The notes: generated by a model not told the origin, from the sequence alone. 64,000 bases of DNA from Micromonospora avicenniae (GCF_900156065.1 NZ_FTNF01000009.1:186001-250000), one strand, 5' to 3'. Counted from the stretch's first letter, positions 18,600 to 27,374 are shown. Made by a program: numbers and translations.

Positions 18600-19297
18600 G
18601 GATCTCGACAATTGCGTGCCGGGGCGAATTCGATTCCGGATCATGCGGGTCGAATGGCTTCCGCGCCACCGCCTGGTCGCACCGATCGGCGAAGCCGGGT
18701 GTCGGCGGGGGTGGGCGCGGTCGGGCAACCAGTTGTTCACGATGCCGAGGGCGTTCGATGTTCGTCCCTGGCCGGGATCGTCTCGCCGGCCGGGCGGGCG
18801 GGACCCCCGTGCGGACCGGCCGCAGGCCGGGCCGCCGTGCGGTCCACCGTGCGCCGCGTTCGAACCCGCGTCGAGGTCCGTACCGTCTGGTGGGAAGTTT
18901 CGGCACTGGCCTTCGCGGGGCTGGCGGAGGCGTGGTGATCGGTCGGAGCAGGACGCGCCCGCGTCGTACGCATCTTCGTCCACTCTCGTCCGTGGTGCCT
19001 CGTCCACAATGTGGGCGAGCCGCGATCGTCGGCGGTCGCTCGACGGGCGGTCCGTCGCGAGTCGCGTTAACCTGGTGCCCCACCAAGATCAGCAGTGCTG
19101 TCCGGGTGCGCCCCCGTGGCGTTTCGCGACCGCTCCGGCGCGGCCGGCGCCGGTGCGCCACGGGGAAAAACTCCGGCAACTCGCCGGAGAGGGCGTTACT
19201 CGGCCGGGGTCTGAATCGATAGGGCAGGTTGCGAGGCCGGGTGGTCGGATGGCCGTCCGGGTCATGTCGGGAGGACGACTCCATTATCAAGTTTGGC
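18600..19297. other. long gene-free region upstream of whiB
   Basis: About 700 bp (840 bp to the whiB start). Open frames exist on both strands, including one of 354 codons on the minus strand. They lack ribosome sites, give Arg/Pro/Gly-rich low-complexity products, and run into the hairpins or into whiB, so I read them as GC-driven artefacts. Nothing recognisable as an RNA gene was seen. It may hold further whiB control sites. Confidence 0.4.
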
Positions 19298-19327
19298 TTG
19301 ACGGCGCACGTATTACACGCGTGTAAT
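19298..19327 (+). promoter_or_regulatory. whiB promoter overlapped by a palindromic operator
   Basis: TTGACG (19298-19303), an 18-base spacer, then TGTAAT (19322-19327) give a near-consensus housekeeping promoter. A perfect 16-bp palindrome, ATTACACGCGTGTAAT (19312-19327), covers the -10 box. The implied transcript would have a leader of about 105 nt. A protein bound to the palindrome would block the promoter. Streptomyces whiB is a known BldD target, but this palindrome does not fit the published BldD consensus exactly. Confidence 0.6.
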
Positions 19328-19441
19328 TTGAATGGGGTTGTTCGCGCGGAACGCATCAAAACCGGACCGGACGGACACGCACGCCTTTCGCGTGGGGGGT
19401 TGCAGCGGCGATGACGCCGGTGCGCGACAAGGAGGCATTTG

Positions 19442-19699
19442 ATGGACGGCCAGCTTGAGGTGGCCGACCTGCTCGGAAACGCGCCGGAGTGGCAGGAGCG
19501 GGCGCTCTGCTCGCAGACCGACCCGGAGGCGTTCTTTCCCGAGAAGGGCGGCTCGACCCGTGAGGCGAAGCGGATCTGCTCGCGTTGCGAGGTCAAGACG
19601 GAATGCCTCGAATACGCTCTCGGCCACGACGAGCGGTTCGGGATCTGGGGCGGTCTCTCCGAGCGGGAGCGGCGGAAGCTGAAGCGGCGGGCCGCCTGA
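19442..19699 (+). CDS. whiB: WhiB family [4Fe-4S] transcription factor, WhiB/WhiB2 type
   Basis: 85 aa. The closest match I recall is Streptomyces WhiB and mycobacterial WhiB2/WhmD (W-Q-E-R-A-L-C, F-F-P-E-K-G-G-S-T-R-E-A-K, E-R-F-G-I-W-G-G-L-S-E-R-E-R-R). The four cluster cysteines are C23, C46, C49 and C55. A basic K-L-K-R-R-A-A tail binds DNA. In Streptomyces this protein works with WhiA to trigger septation during sporulation. AAGGAGG sits six bases before ATG 19442. A TTG three bases upstream is ignored. The fbiAB-whiB neighbourhood is conserved in actinobacteria. Confidence 0.95.
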   Translation: MDGQLEVADLLGNAPEWQERALCSQTDPEAFFPEKGGSTREAKRICSRCEVKTECLEYALGHDERFGIWGGLSERERRKLKRRAA

Positions 19700-19710
19700 T
19701 CGACGCGGAG

Positions 19711-19734
19711 CCCGGGCGGTGGGGGCCGCCCGGG
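19711..19734. terminator. terminator of whiB
   Basis: CCCGGGCGG and CCGCCCGGG form a perfect 9-bp stem with a six-base loop, 12 bp after the whiB stop. Confidence 0.65.
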
Positions 19735-19775
19735 TGCAGGCGTGTGACCAGGGTCTCCGCGAGCGGGTGAGTCGT

Positions 19776-19804
19776 GACCGGGTCCGGTGGGGGCCGGACC
19801 GGTC
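19776..19804. terminator. terminator of the zincin-like gene
   Basis: GACCGGGTCCGG (19776-19787) and CCGGACCGGTC (19794-19804) pair with one bulged base. It overlaps the stop codon of the minus-strand gene that begins at 20252. Confidence 0.5.
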
Positions 19805-20252
19805 AGGCCAACTCGTCCGGATCGACTCCGAGCAGATTCGCCACCTGTTCGATGATCACGTCGTGGACCAGGTCGGCGAGGTCCTCCCGGTCCATCGCCC
19901 GGAACTCGAGCGGCCGCCGGTAGAGCACGATCCGGGGTGGCACCTCCTGCCGGCCCGGCCGCCCGGGCAGCAGGCGTGCGAGCGGCACCTCGCCGTCCTC
20001 GAGCACGTCGGAGTCGTAGACGTTCAGCTCCGGCGGGACGTCCTCCACCGCGAACTCGACCCCGGCCAGCTCCTTCGCGAAGCGCCGCTCAAGCGTCTCG
20101 ACGGTGTCCAGGACCAGGTCGTCGAAGACCTCGGCCTTCGTCCGGGCCAGCGGTACGGTGGCCGGCACCAGCCGTCCGCGCAGGCCGCGCCCGTGCCGGT
20201 CGCGGTGTGCGCGCCGGCCGGAGCCGGGGCGGCGGTGTTCCGGGCTCGTCAT
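19803..20252 (-). CDS. metallopeptidase-family (DUF1025-like) protein with degenerate zinc motif
   Basis: 149 aa, matching the short zincin family next to whiB2 in mycobacteria (Rv3259 position, from memory). Family features are E-V-P-P-R-I-V-L-Y-R-R-P-L-E-F and the C-terminal helix D-L-V-H-D-V-I-I-E-Q-V-A-N-L-L-G-V-D. The usual H-E-x-x-H-x-x-G is E-Q-V-A-N-L-L-G here, so both zinc histidines and the catalytic glutamate are replaced and protease activity is not expected. ATG 20252 is leaderless (TACCCT seven bases upstream). Confidence 0.75.
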   Translation of the reverse strand: MTSPEHRRPGSGRRAHRDRHGRGLRGRLVPATVPLARTKAEVFDDLVLDTVETLERRFAKELAGVEFAVEDVPPELNVYDSDVLEDGEVPLARLLPGRPGRQEVPPRIVLYRRPLEFRAMDREDLADLVHDVIIEQVANLLGVDPDELA

Positions 20253-20259
20253 GAGGCAA

Positions 20260-20265
20260 AGGGTA
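20260..20265 (-). promoter_or_regulatory. -10 box of the leaderless zincin-like gene
   Basis: TACCCT on the minus strand, seven bases before ATG 20252. Confidence 0.5.
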
Positions 20266-20402
20266 GCCCCGGGCGACCTCGGCCGGTGGCAGCGCCTCCG
20301 TTCGGGCGTGCCGGGGCCGGGCCGGCACCGAACCCGGGAATTGTGATCACCGTGACGGGCGTGTCGCAACGCGAACCGGTGCGCCGGACCCGGTAATGGA
20401 GA

Positions 20403-20408
20403 TACCCT
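20403..20408 (+). promoter_or_regulatory. -10 box of the leaderless DUF3499 gene
   Basis: TACCCT, six bases before GTG 20415. No ribosome site is seen. Confidence 0.55.
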
Positions 20409-20414
20409 GCCGCC

Positions 20415-20777
20415 GTGAGGTCACCACGGCGCTGCTCCCGAAACGGCTGCCCCCGGCAAGCGGTCGCCACATTGACCTATGTCTACAACGAGTCGACCGC
20501 GGTGGTCGGCCCCCTGGCGGCCTTCGCCGAGCCGCACACGTACGACCTCTGCGAGCCGCACGCCCGCAGCCTGACCGCCCCGCGGGGCTGGGACGTCGTT
20601 CGCCACGAGGGCGAGTTCGAGCCGCCCCCGCCCACCACCGACGACCTGGTCGCACTGGCCGAGGCGGTCCGTGAGGCGGCACGTCCGACTCCGCGTCCGC
20701 CGGAGGACGACCAGGACAAGCAGTCCCATTCGACCGGCCGCCGAGGTCACCTGCGGGTCATTCCGCCGAACCTCTGA
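20415..20777 (+). CDS. DUF3499 family protein
   Basis: 120 aa. The N-terminus carries a small zinc-ribbon-like C-S-R-N-G-C-P-R-Q-A-V-A-T-L-T-Y-V-Y, then D-L-C-E-P-H-A. With the first pair this makes a plausible CxxxxC...CxxH metal site. The second half is acidic, Pro-rich and disordered. The family is restricted to actinobacteria and uncharacterised. It normally lies between the zincin-like gene and manB, but here manB is 26 kb away. GTG start, leaderless. Confidence 0.85.
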   Translation: MRSPRRCSRNGCPRQAVATLTYVYNESTAVVGPLAAFAEPHTYDLCEPHARSLTAPRGWDVVRHEGEFEPPPPTTDDLVALAEAVREAARPTPRPPEDDQDKQSHSTGRRGHLRVIPPNL

Positions 20778-20825
20778 GGCCGGGCGGGCGGGCGGGCTCG
20801 CGTCGCCGCCGCTCGCCGACCCCGG

Positions 20826-21179
20826 TCAGCCGAGCGGCACCTGCACCGCCACGTCGTGCCTCGGGTAGTAGCTCTCCACCTGGTCCGCGCCGTACTTCTC
20901 GCGAAACAGCGACACCACGTGGTCGACCCGATCCGGGTCCTGGATGAGGGTCGCCGTCGAGTTGACCGCCGTACCGTTCGCGGCCACCCGGATCACCGGC
21001 GTCTGCCGGACGTTCTTGTACCAGTCGCTGTCGGGGCCGGAGACCGGCACCAGGAACATGCTCTGCTCCTCCTGCACGAACCAGACAGGGTGGGAGATCT
21101 GCCGGCCCGTCCTCCGGCCGGTCACGGTGATCTCGACTTCGCGCTCGCGGGCGAACGCGTCCATGGCCTCCATGCTCAT
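20826..21179 (-). CDS. nitroreductase/F420(H2)-dependent oxidoreductase family protein (Ddn/PNPOx-like)
   Basis: 117-aa split beta-barrel protein. V-E-I-T-V-T-G-R-R-T-G-R-Q-I-S-H-P-V-W-F is the characteristic N-terminal strand pair of the deazaflavin-dependent nitroreductase group. Then come F-L-V-P-V-x-G and D-S-D-W-Y-K-N-V-R-Q-T-P-V-I-R-V. GGAGG precedes ATG 21179 by five bases. The group commonly uses F420H2, and F420 genes are 3-8 kb away, so F420 use is a sensible inference. The FDOR superfamily also contains FMN and heme members. Confidence 0.8.
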   Translation of the reverse strand: MSMEAMDAFAREREVEITVTGRRTGRQISHPVWFVQEEQSMFLVPVSGPDSDWYKNVRQTPVIRVAANGTAVNSTATLIQDPDRVDHVVSLFREKYGADQVESYYPRHDVAVQVPLG

Positions 21180-21489
21180 GCGAGCCTCCGTCAACGTCGC
21201 TGAGCCGCTCCTGCCTGTCAGGCTAGGTATCCGGAGGGCGCCTCGGTGCCGGTTCCGGCACACCGGCCACTCAGCGACGATCTCCCGCCTCGTGATCGAG
21301 GCGGCCGGACGCCTCGGCGAGAGCCGCCAGGCCACCGTCGGCCGGCCGGCGCCTGCCGCGGGGAGCCGGGCCGGAGCGTATGGCGGCCGGGTCGTGCGGG
21401 GCCCGACGTGGCGTCACCGGGTAGAGATTCCTTGCGGTCAATTGGCATAGTGCCCGGTGCGACGCCGGCCCGCAGCGGAGGAGTGCTCA
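21180..21489. other. intergenic region upstream of the 830-aa gene
   Basis: About 310 bp between two divergent genes. Nothing coding is seen. CATAGT at 21446-21451 could be a -10 box for the plus-strand gene, but no matching -35 is visible. Confidence 0.35.
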
Positions 21490-23982
21490 GTGGACATCGT
21501 GGCGGAGATCGGTGCGGAGCATCTCGACGCGCTCGGTGAGGGCGACCTGCGGCCACTGCGTCGCTGGCTCTCCGGGCTGCTGTGCCGGCCCGGCGGTCTC
21601 GCCGTCGAGGAGTTCGACCTGCTGGCCTCGCTCTCCACCTGGGATTCGGCGCTGGTGGAGCAGCTGCGGCTACGATCGGCGATCGAGCATGCGCTGACGG
21701 TGGCCGCACCCCTGCCGGGAGCGGCACCGGCCCTGCTGCTCTACCTCGAGGCGCTCTTCGAGGAGTACTGGGAAGAGGCCTGGGACATCGAACCGGCGCT
21801 GGAGCACATGCGGTTCGTGGGCGAGGGGTGGTCGCGACTCACGGCGCAGGGGCAGGCGGTCGACGTGGCGACGGCCGGGCTGGTGCTGCAGATGATCGAA
21901 CTACTGGCCCTCGAGATGGTCTGCTACGACGCCGGGTACGCCGGCTCCCTCGCCGCGTGGTCCGAGCTGGCCGGACGGGTGGCCGGCCGGGCCGAGCGGA
22001 TGCTGGCGGACGCCGCATCCTGCCCGCCGTCCCCGCTGTCGGCCTTCGTGACCGACCAGGCCGGCGGCGACGTCCGCTACTACCGCGCGGTCTCCCTGGC
22101 GGCGCGGGCGGTCCACGACCACTTCACCACCGGCGGAAGCGATGTGGGCGGCGCGATCGGGACCCTGCGTGAAGCGGAGGAGAGCCTGCCCGACGGCATC
22201 GAGCGCAGCGAGCTGCGGGCGCACCGCTACGCATTGGAGGCGCTCGCCGCCTCCGTCGAGCAACCCTGGCTCCGCGTCGAGCACGGTCAGATCGTCTACC
22301 TCTACCCCTTCGGTCTCTTCGAGGAGGTACCCGGTGACGGAACGTGGATGGGGGCGCCGCCGAGCGTCAACCTGCCCCAGGAGCTGATCAGCGCTGCTCG
22401 CCGGGAGGCGCGCGACTGGACCCTCGCGGGCTGCGCGATTCGGGACCATCCGCGGGCCGATGTGTCGGCCGATCTCTCACTGAGCGATGTCTGGAAGGGC
22501 GACGACCCGCACGCGCGCCAGTACCGCGGCATGACGATCATGCTGCCAGACCTGGAGATCAGGGACGTCGACCGGCCCGAGGCGGAGCCGCAGACCTTCA
22601 CTGTCGAGTTGCGGCTGTCGGAGTTGGGCAACCACTTCCTGCGTATCGCCGGGCAGCTCTCCGGGGCCACCCCACCGCAGGTGTACGCGGCCATGGTCCG
22701 GGTCGCCCCCGAGTCCGGCAACCTGGCCCAACTCGGCATTCCGCTGCGGATGGTCGAGACGGACCCGTCGGCCCCGCAGTGGTATCGGCTGTCGGACTTC
22801 GCGGACCGGGTGATCTCCGATCTGACCGGGCAGCTCGCCCGGGCCACGGCCCGGCGGGTCCGGTGCAGCGGGCGCCCGGGCATGTACCACGTGCTGCTCT
22901 CCGTCGGCCGGGCCGCACTCGTCTCGCCATCGACCGGCGCAGTCGAGCCGGTTCGTACGGCTGCGGAACTGCTCTCGGCGTTCGGCGCGCAACCACTCTG
23001 CAACCCCGTACGGGACGGATTGAGCGCCGTGGCGGAGTGGCTGCGCTATCCCGTCGACGCGGCGCGGCTCCCCGTCGTGGACGTGTCCCGCTTCCATGGT
23101 GATCTGCTGATGTCCAGCTGCAACACGACCTTGATGATGACGCCGGGCACCCCCAGCTACCAGATGCGGTCGATCGCCGAGACGGCAGAGTTCGTGGCCT
23201 CCCTAGACGGCATGTTCGCCAGCTGGCAGGGCCAGCTGGCCAGTTACCACCAGGTGGTGCTGGAGAAACTGGCCGAGATGACCACACGGCTGGACCGGAC
23301 GCGCACCGGGCTGGGCCCGGCGGCGGCCTCCTCGTCCGCGCACCGGGACGATGTCGAGGAGCTGACCGAACTGCAGGGGCGGCTGGAGGCCCTGCAGCTC
23401 CGGATGCACGCCTTCGTCATGTCGAGCCGTACCGTCCTGATGTTCCTCACCGCGCCGTCGCTGGTCACGTCCCCGGCGATCCGGGTGACGATCGACCAGC
23501 TGCTCGCGGCCGCGCGCTTCGGTGAGCTTCGCGCCGAGTTCGAGGACATGGTCGACAAGGTCGCCGACCGGGCCGGTGCGCTGGTCGAGGCGTCGATGCG
23601 TCGCCAGCAGGAATGGGCGATCGCGGCAGCGCGGGCCGCGCGAGAGCGGGAGGAGCGGGAGCTGCGGCTGAGATTGGCGCGCGAGGAGGCGACTGCGCGG
23701 CGGCGGGCGGAGCGTGAGCGAGTCAACCGCCGTCGGATCGACATCCTGCTGGGCGTGGTCGCGGCGATCGGTCTCTCCGGGGTGATGCAACTGATCCAGG
23801 CCGGCTACGACCTGCGTACGTTCTGGGCGCTGATGCTGGCCCTCGTGGTCTTGGCAATCGCGGTGCTGGTCGGCTACGTGTTGCATCGGCTGCACCGGGA
23901 ACGGCAGGGGCCGGAGGCGGATCCAGCGGCCGGCCCGGTGGACGGCGGCGGTGGCGCGACCGGACAGGAAGCGTCCGGGTGA
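21490..23982 (+). CDS. 830-aa membrane-anchored coiled-coil protein of unknown function
   Basis: I do not recognise the family. Residues 1 to about 260 are helical and acidic, TPR-like in texture but without a clear repeat. About 260-600 is mixed alpha/beta. About 610-745 is a long coiled coil ending in an Arg/Glu-rich stretch (R-E-R-E-E-R-E-L-R-L-R-L-A-R-E-E). Two membrane helices follow (about 751-770 and 777-800) with a short Gly-rich tail. The end resembles the coiled-coil-plus-two-helix layout of CorA-like channels, but no G-M-N motif is present. GTG 21490 follows GGAGGAG. Codon use is normal, and no partner gene lies beside it. Confidence 0.7.
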   Translation: MDIVAEIGAEHLDALGEGDLRPLRRWLSGLLCRPGGLAVEEFDLLASLSTWDSALVEQLRLRSAIEHALTVAAPLPGAAPALLLYLEALFEEYWEEAWDIEPALEHMRFVGEGWSRLTAQGQAVDVATAGLVLQMIELLALEMVCYDAGYAGSLAAWSELAGRVAGRAERMLADAASCPPSPLSAFVTDQAGGDVRYYRAVSLAARAVHDHFTTGGSDVGGAIGTLREAEESLPDGIERSELRAHRYALEALAASVEQPWLRVEHGQIVYLYPFGLFEEVPGDGTWMGAPPSVNLPQELISAARREARDWTLAGCAIRDHPRADVSADLSLSDVWKGDDPHARQYRGMTIMLPDLEIRDVDRPEAEPQTFTVELRLSELGNHFLRIAGQLSGATPPQVYAAMVRVAPESGNLAQLGIPLRMVETDPSAPQWYRLSDFADRVISDLTGQLARATARRVRCSGRPGMYHVLLSVGRAALVSPSTGAVEPVRTAAELLSAFGAQPLCNPVRDGLSAVAEWLRYPVDAARLPVVDVSRFHGDLLMSSCNTTLMMTPGTPSYQMRSIAETAEFVASLDGMFASWQGQLASYHQVVLEKLAEMTTRLDRTRTGLGPAAASSSAHRDDVEELTELQGRLEALQLRMHAFVMSSRTVLMFLTAPSLVTSPAIRVTIDQLLAAARFGELRAEFEDMVDKVADRAGALVEASMRRQQEWAIAAARAAREREERELRLRLAREEATARRRAERERVNRRRIDILLGVVAAIGLSGVMQLIQAGYDLRTFWALMLALVVLAIAVLVGYVLHRLHRERQGPEADPAAGPVDGGGGATGQEASG

Positions 23983-24045
23983 CCGGCGAAAGTGTCAGCG
24001 ACCTGAGCCACCTCACCGTGGCAGATCGCCGTCGGCCGACCCGGG

Positions 24046-24525
24046 TCAAGCGAGGTCGTCCGGCCGTGCGGCCCCGGCGAGCTGGGAGCGGATCAGGAAG
24101 CGGACGCCTTCCGGGGCCTCCAGGGAGAAGCCGCTGCCCCGGCCGGGCACCACGTCCACAGTGAGCCTCGTGTGTTTCCACAGGTCCCACTGCGCACGGG
24201 ACATCCAGAACTCCACCGGCTCCGGCACACCGTCGATCTGCAGCGAGGCGAGCAGCACGTCCGAGCCGCCGGTGCGGAACTCGCCCGCCGGGTAGCACAT
24301 CGGGGCACTGCCGTCGCAGCAGCCGCCGGACTGGTGGAACATCAGCGGCCCGTGCTGCTCCCGTAGCGACCGGAGCAGCTCCGCCGCGGCCGGCGTCACG
24401 GAGACCGGTTCCGCCGGGCGAGGCAGCGAGATCGGTGCCGCCGCCCGAGGAAGTGGAACGGGGCCGGGCGGCGCCGCGGCGCCCGGCGGACCGGGAACCG
24501 CGGCGCCCGACGGGTCGGTGCCCAT
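24046..24525 (-). CDS. DUF779 domain-containing protein
   Basis: 159 aa. The DUF779 core has H-Q-S-G-G-C-C-D-G-S-A-P-M-C-Y-P, F-W-M-S-R-A-Q-W-D-L-W-K-H-T and V-D-V-V-P-G-R-G-S-G-F-S-L-E. The first 45 residues are an Ala/Pro-rich extension. DUF779 proteins are typically encoded next to ExaC/AldA-type aldehyde dehydrogenases, as here. The conserved cysteines suggest a metal or redox role, not proven. ATG 24525 shares one base with the stop of the dehydrogenase (TGATG), so the genes are coupled. Confidence 0.88.
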   Translation of the reverse strand: MGTDPSGAAVPGPPGAAAPPGPVPLPRAAAPISLPRPAEPVSVTPAAAELLRSLREQHGPLMFHQSGGCCDGSAPMCYPAGEFRTGGSDVLLASLQIDGVPEPVEFWMSRAQWDLWKHTRLTVDVVPGRGSGFSLEAPEGVRFLIRSQLAGAARPDDLA

Positions 24526-26030
24526 CAGAAGAAGCCGAGCTTCTTCGGCGAGTAGCTGACCAACAGGTTCTTGGTCTGCTGGTAGTGCTCCAGCATCATC
24601 TTGTGGTTCTCGCGGCCGATCCCGGACTGCTTGTACCCGCCGAACGCCGCGTGCGCCGGGTACGCGTGGTAGCAGTTGGTCCACACCCGTCCGGCCTGGA
24701 TCGACCGTCCGGCCCGATAGGCGGTGTTGATGTCCCTGGTCCAGACGCCGGCACCGAGCCCGTACAGGGTGTCGTTGGCGATCTTCACGGCTTCGTCGAG
24801 GTCGGCGAAGGAGGTCACCGAGACCACCGGACCGAAGATCTCCTCCTGGAAGATCCGCATCGAGTTGTCGCCCTCGAAGATGGTCGGCTCCACGTAGTAC
24901 CCACCGGACAGCTCACCGCCCAGGTCGGCCCGCGCCCCGCCGGTCAGCACCTTCGCGCCCTCCTGCCGGCCGATGTCCAGGTAGGACAGAATCTTCTCCA
25001 GTTGGTCGTTCGACGCCTGCGCGCCGATCATCGTCTCGGTGTCCAGCGGGTGCCCCTGCCGCACCGCCCTGGTCCGCTCCACCGCGGCCGCGAGGAAGTC
25101 CGAGTAGTGGCCCTGCTGGATCAGCGCCCGCGACGGGCAGGTGCAGACCTCACCCTGGTTGAGCGCGAACATGGTGAAGCCCTCCAGCGCCTTGTCCAGG
25201 AAGTCGTCGGACGCGGCGCTCACATCGTCGAAGAAGATGTTCGGGCTCTTGCCGCCCAGCTCCAGCGTGACGGGCTTGATGTTCTCGCTGGCGTACTGCA
25301 TGATCAGCCGCCCGGTGGTGGTCTCGCCGGTGAACGCCACCTTCGCCACTCGCGCCGACGAGGCGAGCGGCTTGCCCGCCTCGACACCGAAGCCGTTGAC
25401 CACGTTGACGACGCCGGGTGGCAGCAGGTCGGCCACCAGCGAGAGCCAGTGGTGGATCGACGCCGGGGTCTGCTCGGCCGGCTTGAGCACCACGGCGTTG
25501 CCGGCGGCGAGGGCCGGGGCGAGCTTCCAGGTGGCCATCAGCAGCGGGAAGTTCCACGGGATGATCTGCCCGACGACACCCAGCGGCTCGTGGAAGTGGT
25601 AGGCGACCGTGTCGTCGTCCAGCTCGCCGACGCTTCCCTCCTGGGCCCGGATCGCCCCGGCGAAGTAGCGGAAGTGATCGATGGCGAGCGGGATGTCCGC
25701 GGCCAGCGTCTCGCGTACCGGCTTGCCGTTCTCCCAGGTCTCGGCGATCGCCAGGGATTCGAGGTTCTCCTCCATCCGGTCGGCGATCCGGTTGAGGATG
25801 CGGGCCCGTTCGGCCACGGACGTGCGGCCCCACGCGTCGGCGGCGCCGTGCGCCGCGTCGAGGGCCTTCTCGACGTCCTCGGCGGTGCCCCGGGCCACCT
25901 CGCAGAAGGTCTCGCCGGTCACGGGGGTGGGGTTCTCGAAGTACCGTCCGCCGTGCGGCTTGACGTACTCGCCGCCGATGAAGTGGTCGTAGCGGGACTG
26001 CCAGTGGGTGGGCGCGTCGTAGCGCGTCAT
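24525..26030 (-). CDS. aldehyde dehydrogenase (ExaC/AldA type)
   Basis: NAD(P)-dependent oxidation of small aliphatic aldehydes to acids. 501 aa. The cofactor region is [12 protein letters not shown] and F-T-G-E-T-T-T-G. The general base glutamate is in L-E-L-G-G-K-S-P-N, and the catalytic cysteine in [12 protein letters not shown] perfect GGAGG precedes ATG 26030. It lies 39 bp after the GAF-type regulator and overlaps the DUF779 gene, forming one operon. The C-T-C-P-S-R form and the DUF779 partner point to the acetaldehyde/ethanol-oxidation group. Confidence 0.93.
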   Translation of the reverse strand: MTRYDAPTHWQSRYDHFIGGEYVKPHGGRYFENPTPVTGETFCEVARGTAEDVEKALDAAHGAADAWGRTSVAERARILNRIADRMEENLESLAIAETWENGKPVRETLAADIPLAIDHFRYFAGAIRAQEGSVGELDDDTVAYHFHEPLGVVGQIIPWNFPLLMATWKLAPALAAGNAVVLKPAEQTPASIHHWLSLVADLLPPGVVNVVNGFGVEAGKPLASSARVAKVAFTGETTTGRLIMQYASENIKPVTLELGGKSPNIFFDDVSAASDDFLDKALEGFTMFALNQGEVCTCPSRALIQQGHYSDFLAAAVERTRAVRQGHPLDTETMIGAQASNDQLEKILSYLDIGRQEGAKVLTGGARADLGGELSGGYYVEPTIFEGDNSMRIFQEEIFGPVVSVTSFADLDEAVKIANDTLYGLGAGVWTRDINTAYRAGRSIQAGRVWTNCYHAYPAHAAFGGYKQSGIGRENHKMMLEHYQQTKNLLVSYSPKKLGFF

Positions 26031-26069
26031 GGTTACCTCCGCCGTCGAGGTGCGGTGACGGCGGCGACG

Positions 26070-27353
26070 CTAGTCACCGGAACGTTGCAACGACGTTGCG
26101 CGCGGCAGGCCGTACTCCCGGGCGAGCTGGTGGACGCGGGCGACCGCGAGTGGTCGGCGCGGCGCGCCCGGCGGCAGCGCCCGCGCCAGCGCCTGCCAGG
26201 CGGCCAGGTCGTCGGCGCCGGCGGGCGTTGTGGTCCAGGCCGCGAGCAGCGCCGGATCCGTCGTGGCGAGCACGGCCGCCCGGAGTTGGCCGTCGATGAG
26301 CCGGCGCAGGCGGGCCACTCCCGGCGCGTCGGAGGTGGGCAGCAGCGGACCTGTGTACGCGTCGAGCGCGCCGGCCGGGTCGCCCCGGTCGAGCAGGGCG
26401 GTGACGGAGCGGAAATCCGCACGTACGGTCCCGCGTAGCCGGTACGGGCGGGAGTCGAGCAGTTCCGGGCCGAGTACCCGGCGCAGCCTGGACAGTTCGG
26501 CGCGTACGGTGACCGGGTGCAGCCGGTCGTCGCCGTACAGGTCGAGGCCGAGTTGCTCCCCGGAACGCCCCTCGGGGTGCTCGAGCAGCAGCACGAGCAG
26601 TTCGCTGTGCCGGCGCCCGAGCCGGACCCGCCGCCCGTCCACCCGTAACTCCGCCTCGTCCCGGCCGAGCGCCAGGACGGTCGCCACGCCCGGTTCGGAC
26701 GGCCGCTCCGCGGCGAGTTCCGCCTCGGCGGCGCGGGCGGTGGCTCGTACCAGTGCCAGGCTCTGCGGGTTGGCCAGGTGGTCGCCGCCGGTGATGTCGA
26801 CCGCGCCGAGCAGCCGCCCGGTGCGCGGATCGTGGATCGGTGCGGCCGCGCACGTCCAGCGCTGCACCCGGCGGCTGAAGTGCTCGGTGGCGAAGATCTG
26901 CACGCTGTGGTCGACGGCCAGCGCGGTGCCAGGGGCGTTCGTGCCCGCGTGCGCCTCGTCCCACCGGGCGCCGGGGACGAAGTTCATCGCCTCCGCGCGC
27001 CGGCGCACCCCCGGATGGCCCTCGACCCAGAGCAGTCGTCCGTGCGCGTCGCAGACCGCCATGAGGTGCGCGCCGTCGAACGCGATGCCGCCGAGGAGGT
27101 CCCGGAAGAGCGGCAGCACCCGGGCCAGCGGGTGGGCGGCGCGGTAGTCGACCAGCGCGTCGTCGGTCAGGTCGACCGGCGCGGTGGCCTCCGGGTCGAG
27201 CAGGGCGGATCGCTCCCATGACCGCCGGACCACGTCGCGGACCCGGCCGGGGGCGGTGCCGACGGTGAGGAACGCCTCGTGCGCGGCGGCGACCTGCGCG
27301 ATCCGCTCCGCGGGATCGGCGCCGAGTTCCAGGGCGAGCCACGGGTCAGCCAC
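26070..27353 (-). CDS. GAF-domain transcriptional regulator of the aldehyde dehydrogenase operon
   Basis: 427 aa. The N-terminal half (about 20-210) is a GAF-type sensor region like that of AcoR-family activators (R-R-S-W-E-R-S, V-C-D-A-H-G-R-L-L-W, A-G-T-N-A-P-G-T-A-L, H-D-P-R-T-G-R-L-L-G-A-V-D-I-T-G). No AAA+ sigma54 domain follows. A winged-helix part is present instead (L-G-R-R-H-S-E-L-L-V-L-L...V-T-V-R-A-E-L-S-R-L-R-R-V-L-G). AAGGAGG six bases before GTG 27353 fixes the start; the ATG at 27374 would include that ribosome site. It probably responds to an aldehyde or alcohol (inference from neighbours). Confidence 0.82.
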   Translation of the reverse strand: MADPWLALELGADPAERIAQVAAAHEAFLTVGTAPGRVRDVVRRSWERSALLDPEATAPVDLTDDALVDYRAAHPLARVLPLFRDLLGGIAFDGAHLMAVCDAHGRLLWVEGHPGVRRRAEAMNFVPGARWDEAHAGTNAPGTALAVDHSVQIFATEHFSRRVQRWTCAAAPIHDPRTGRLLGAVDITGGDHLANPQSLALVRATARAAEAELAAERPSEPGVATVLALGRDEAELRVDGRRVRLGRRHSELLVLLLEHPEGRSGEQLGLDLYGDDRLHPVTVRAELSRLRRVLGPELLDSRPYRLRGTVRADFRSVTALLDRGDPAGALDAYTGPLLPTSDAPGVARLRRLIDGQLRAAVLATTDPALLAAWTTTPAGADDLAAWQALARALPPGAPRRPLAVARVHQLAREYGLPRATSLQRSGD

Positions 27354-27374
27354 CGGCGACCTCCTTGCGCCCAT

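Noticed and set aside
19312..19327. exact BldD box at whiB
   Set aside because: The palindrome has an even-length centre (GCGC-type) and does not match the odd-spaced A-C-n-C-W-G-n-G-T core, so only a generic operator is claimed.
18532..19596. 354-codon minus-strand open frame upstream of and across whiB
   Set aside because: No ribosome site, Arg/Pro-rich low-complexity product, runs through the fbiC hairpin, the whiB promoter and whiB itself. GC-driven open frame.
21490..23982. assignment of the 830-aa protein to a named conflict-system family or to CorA
   Set aside because: Only the overall layout is similar; no family motif (for example G-M-N of CorA) could be found.
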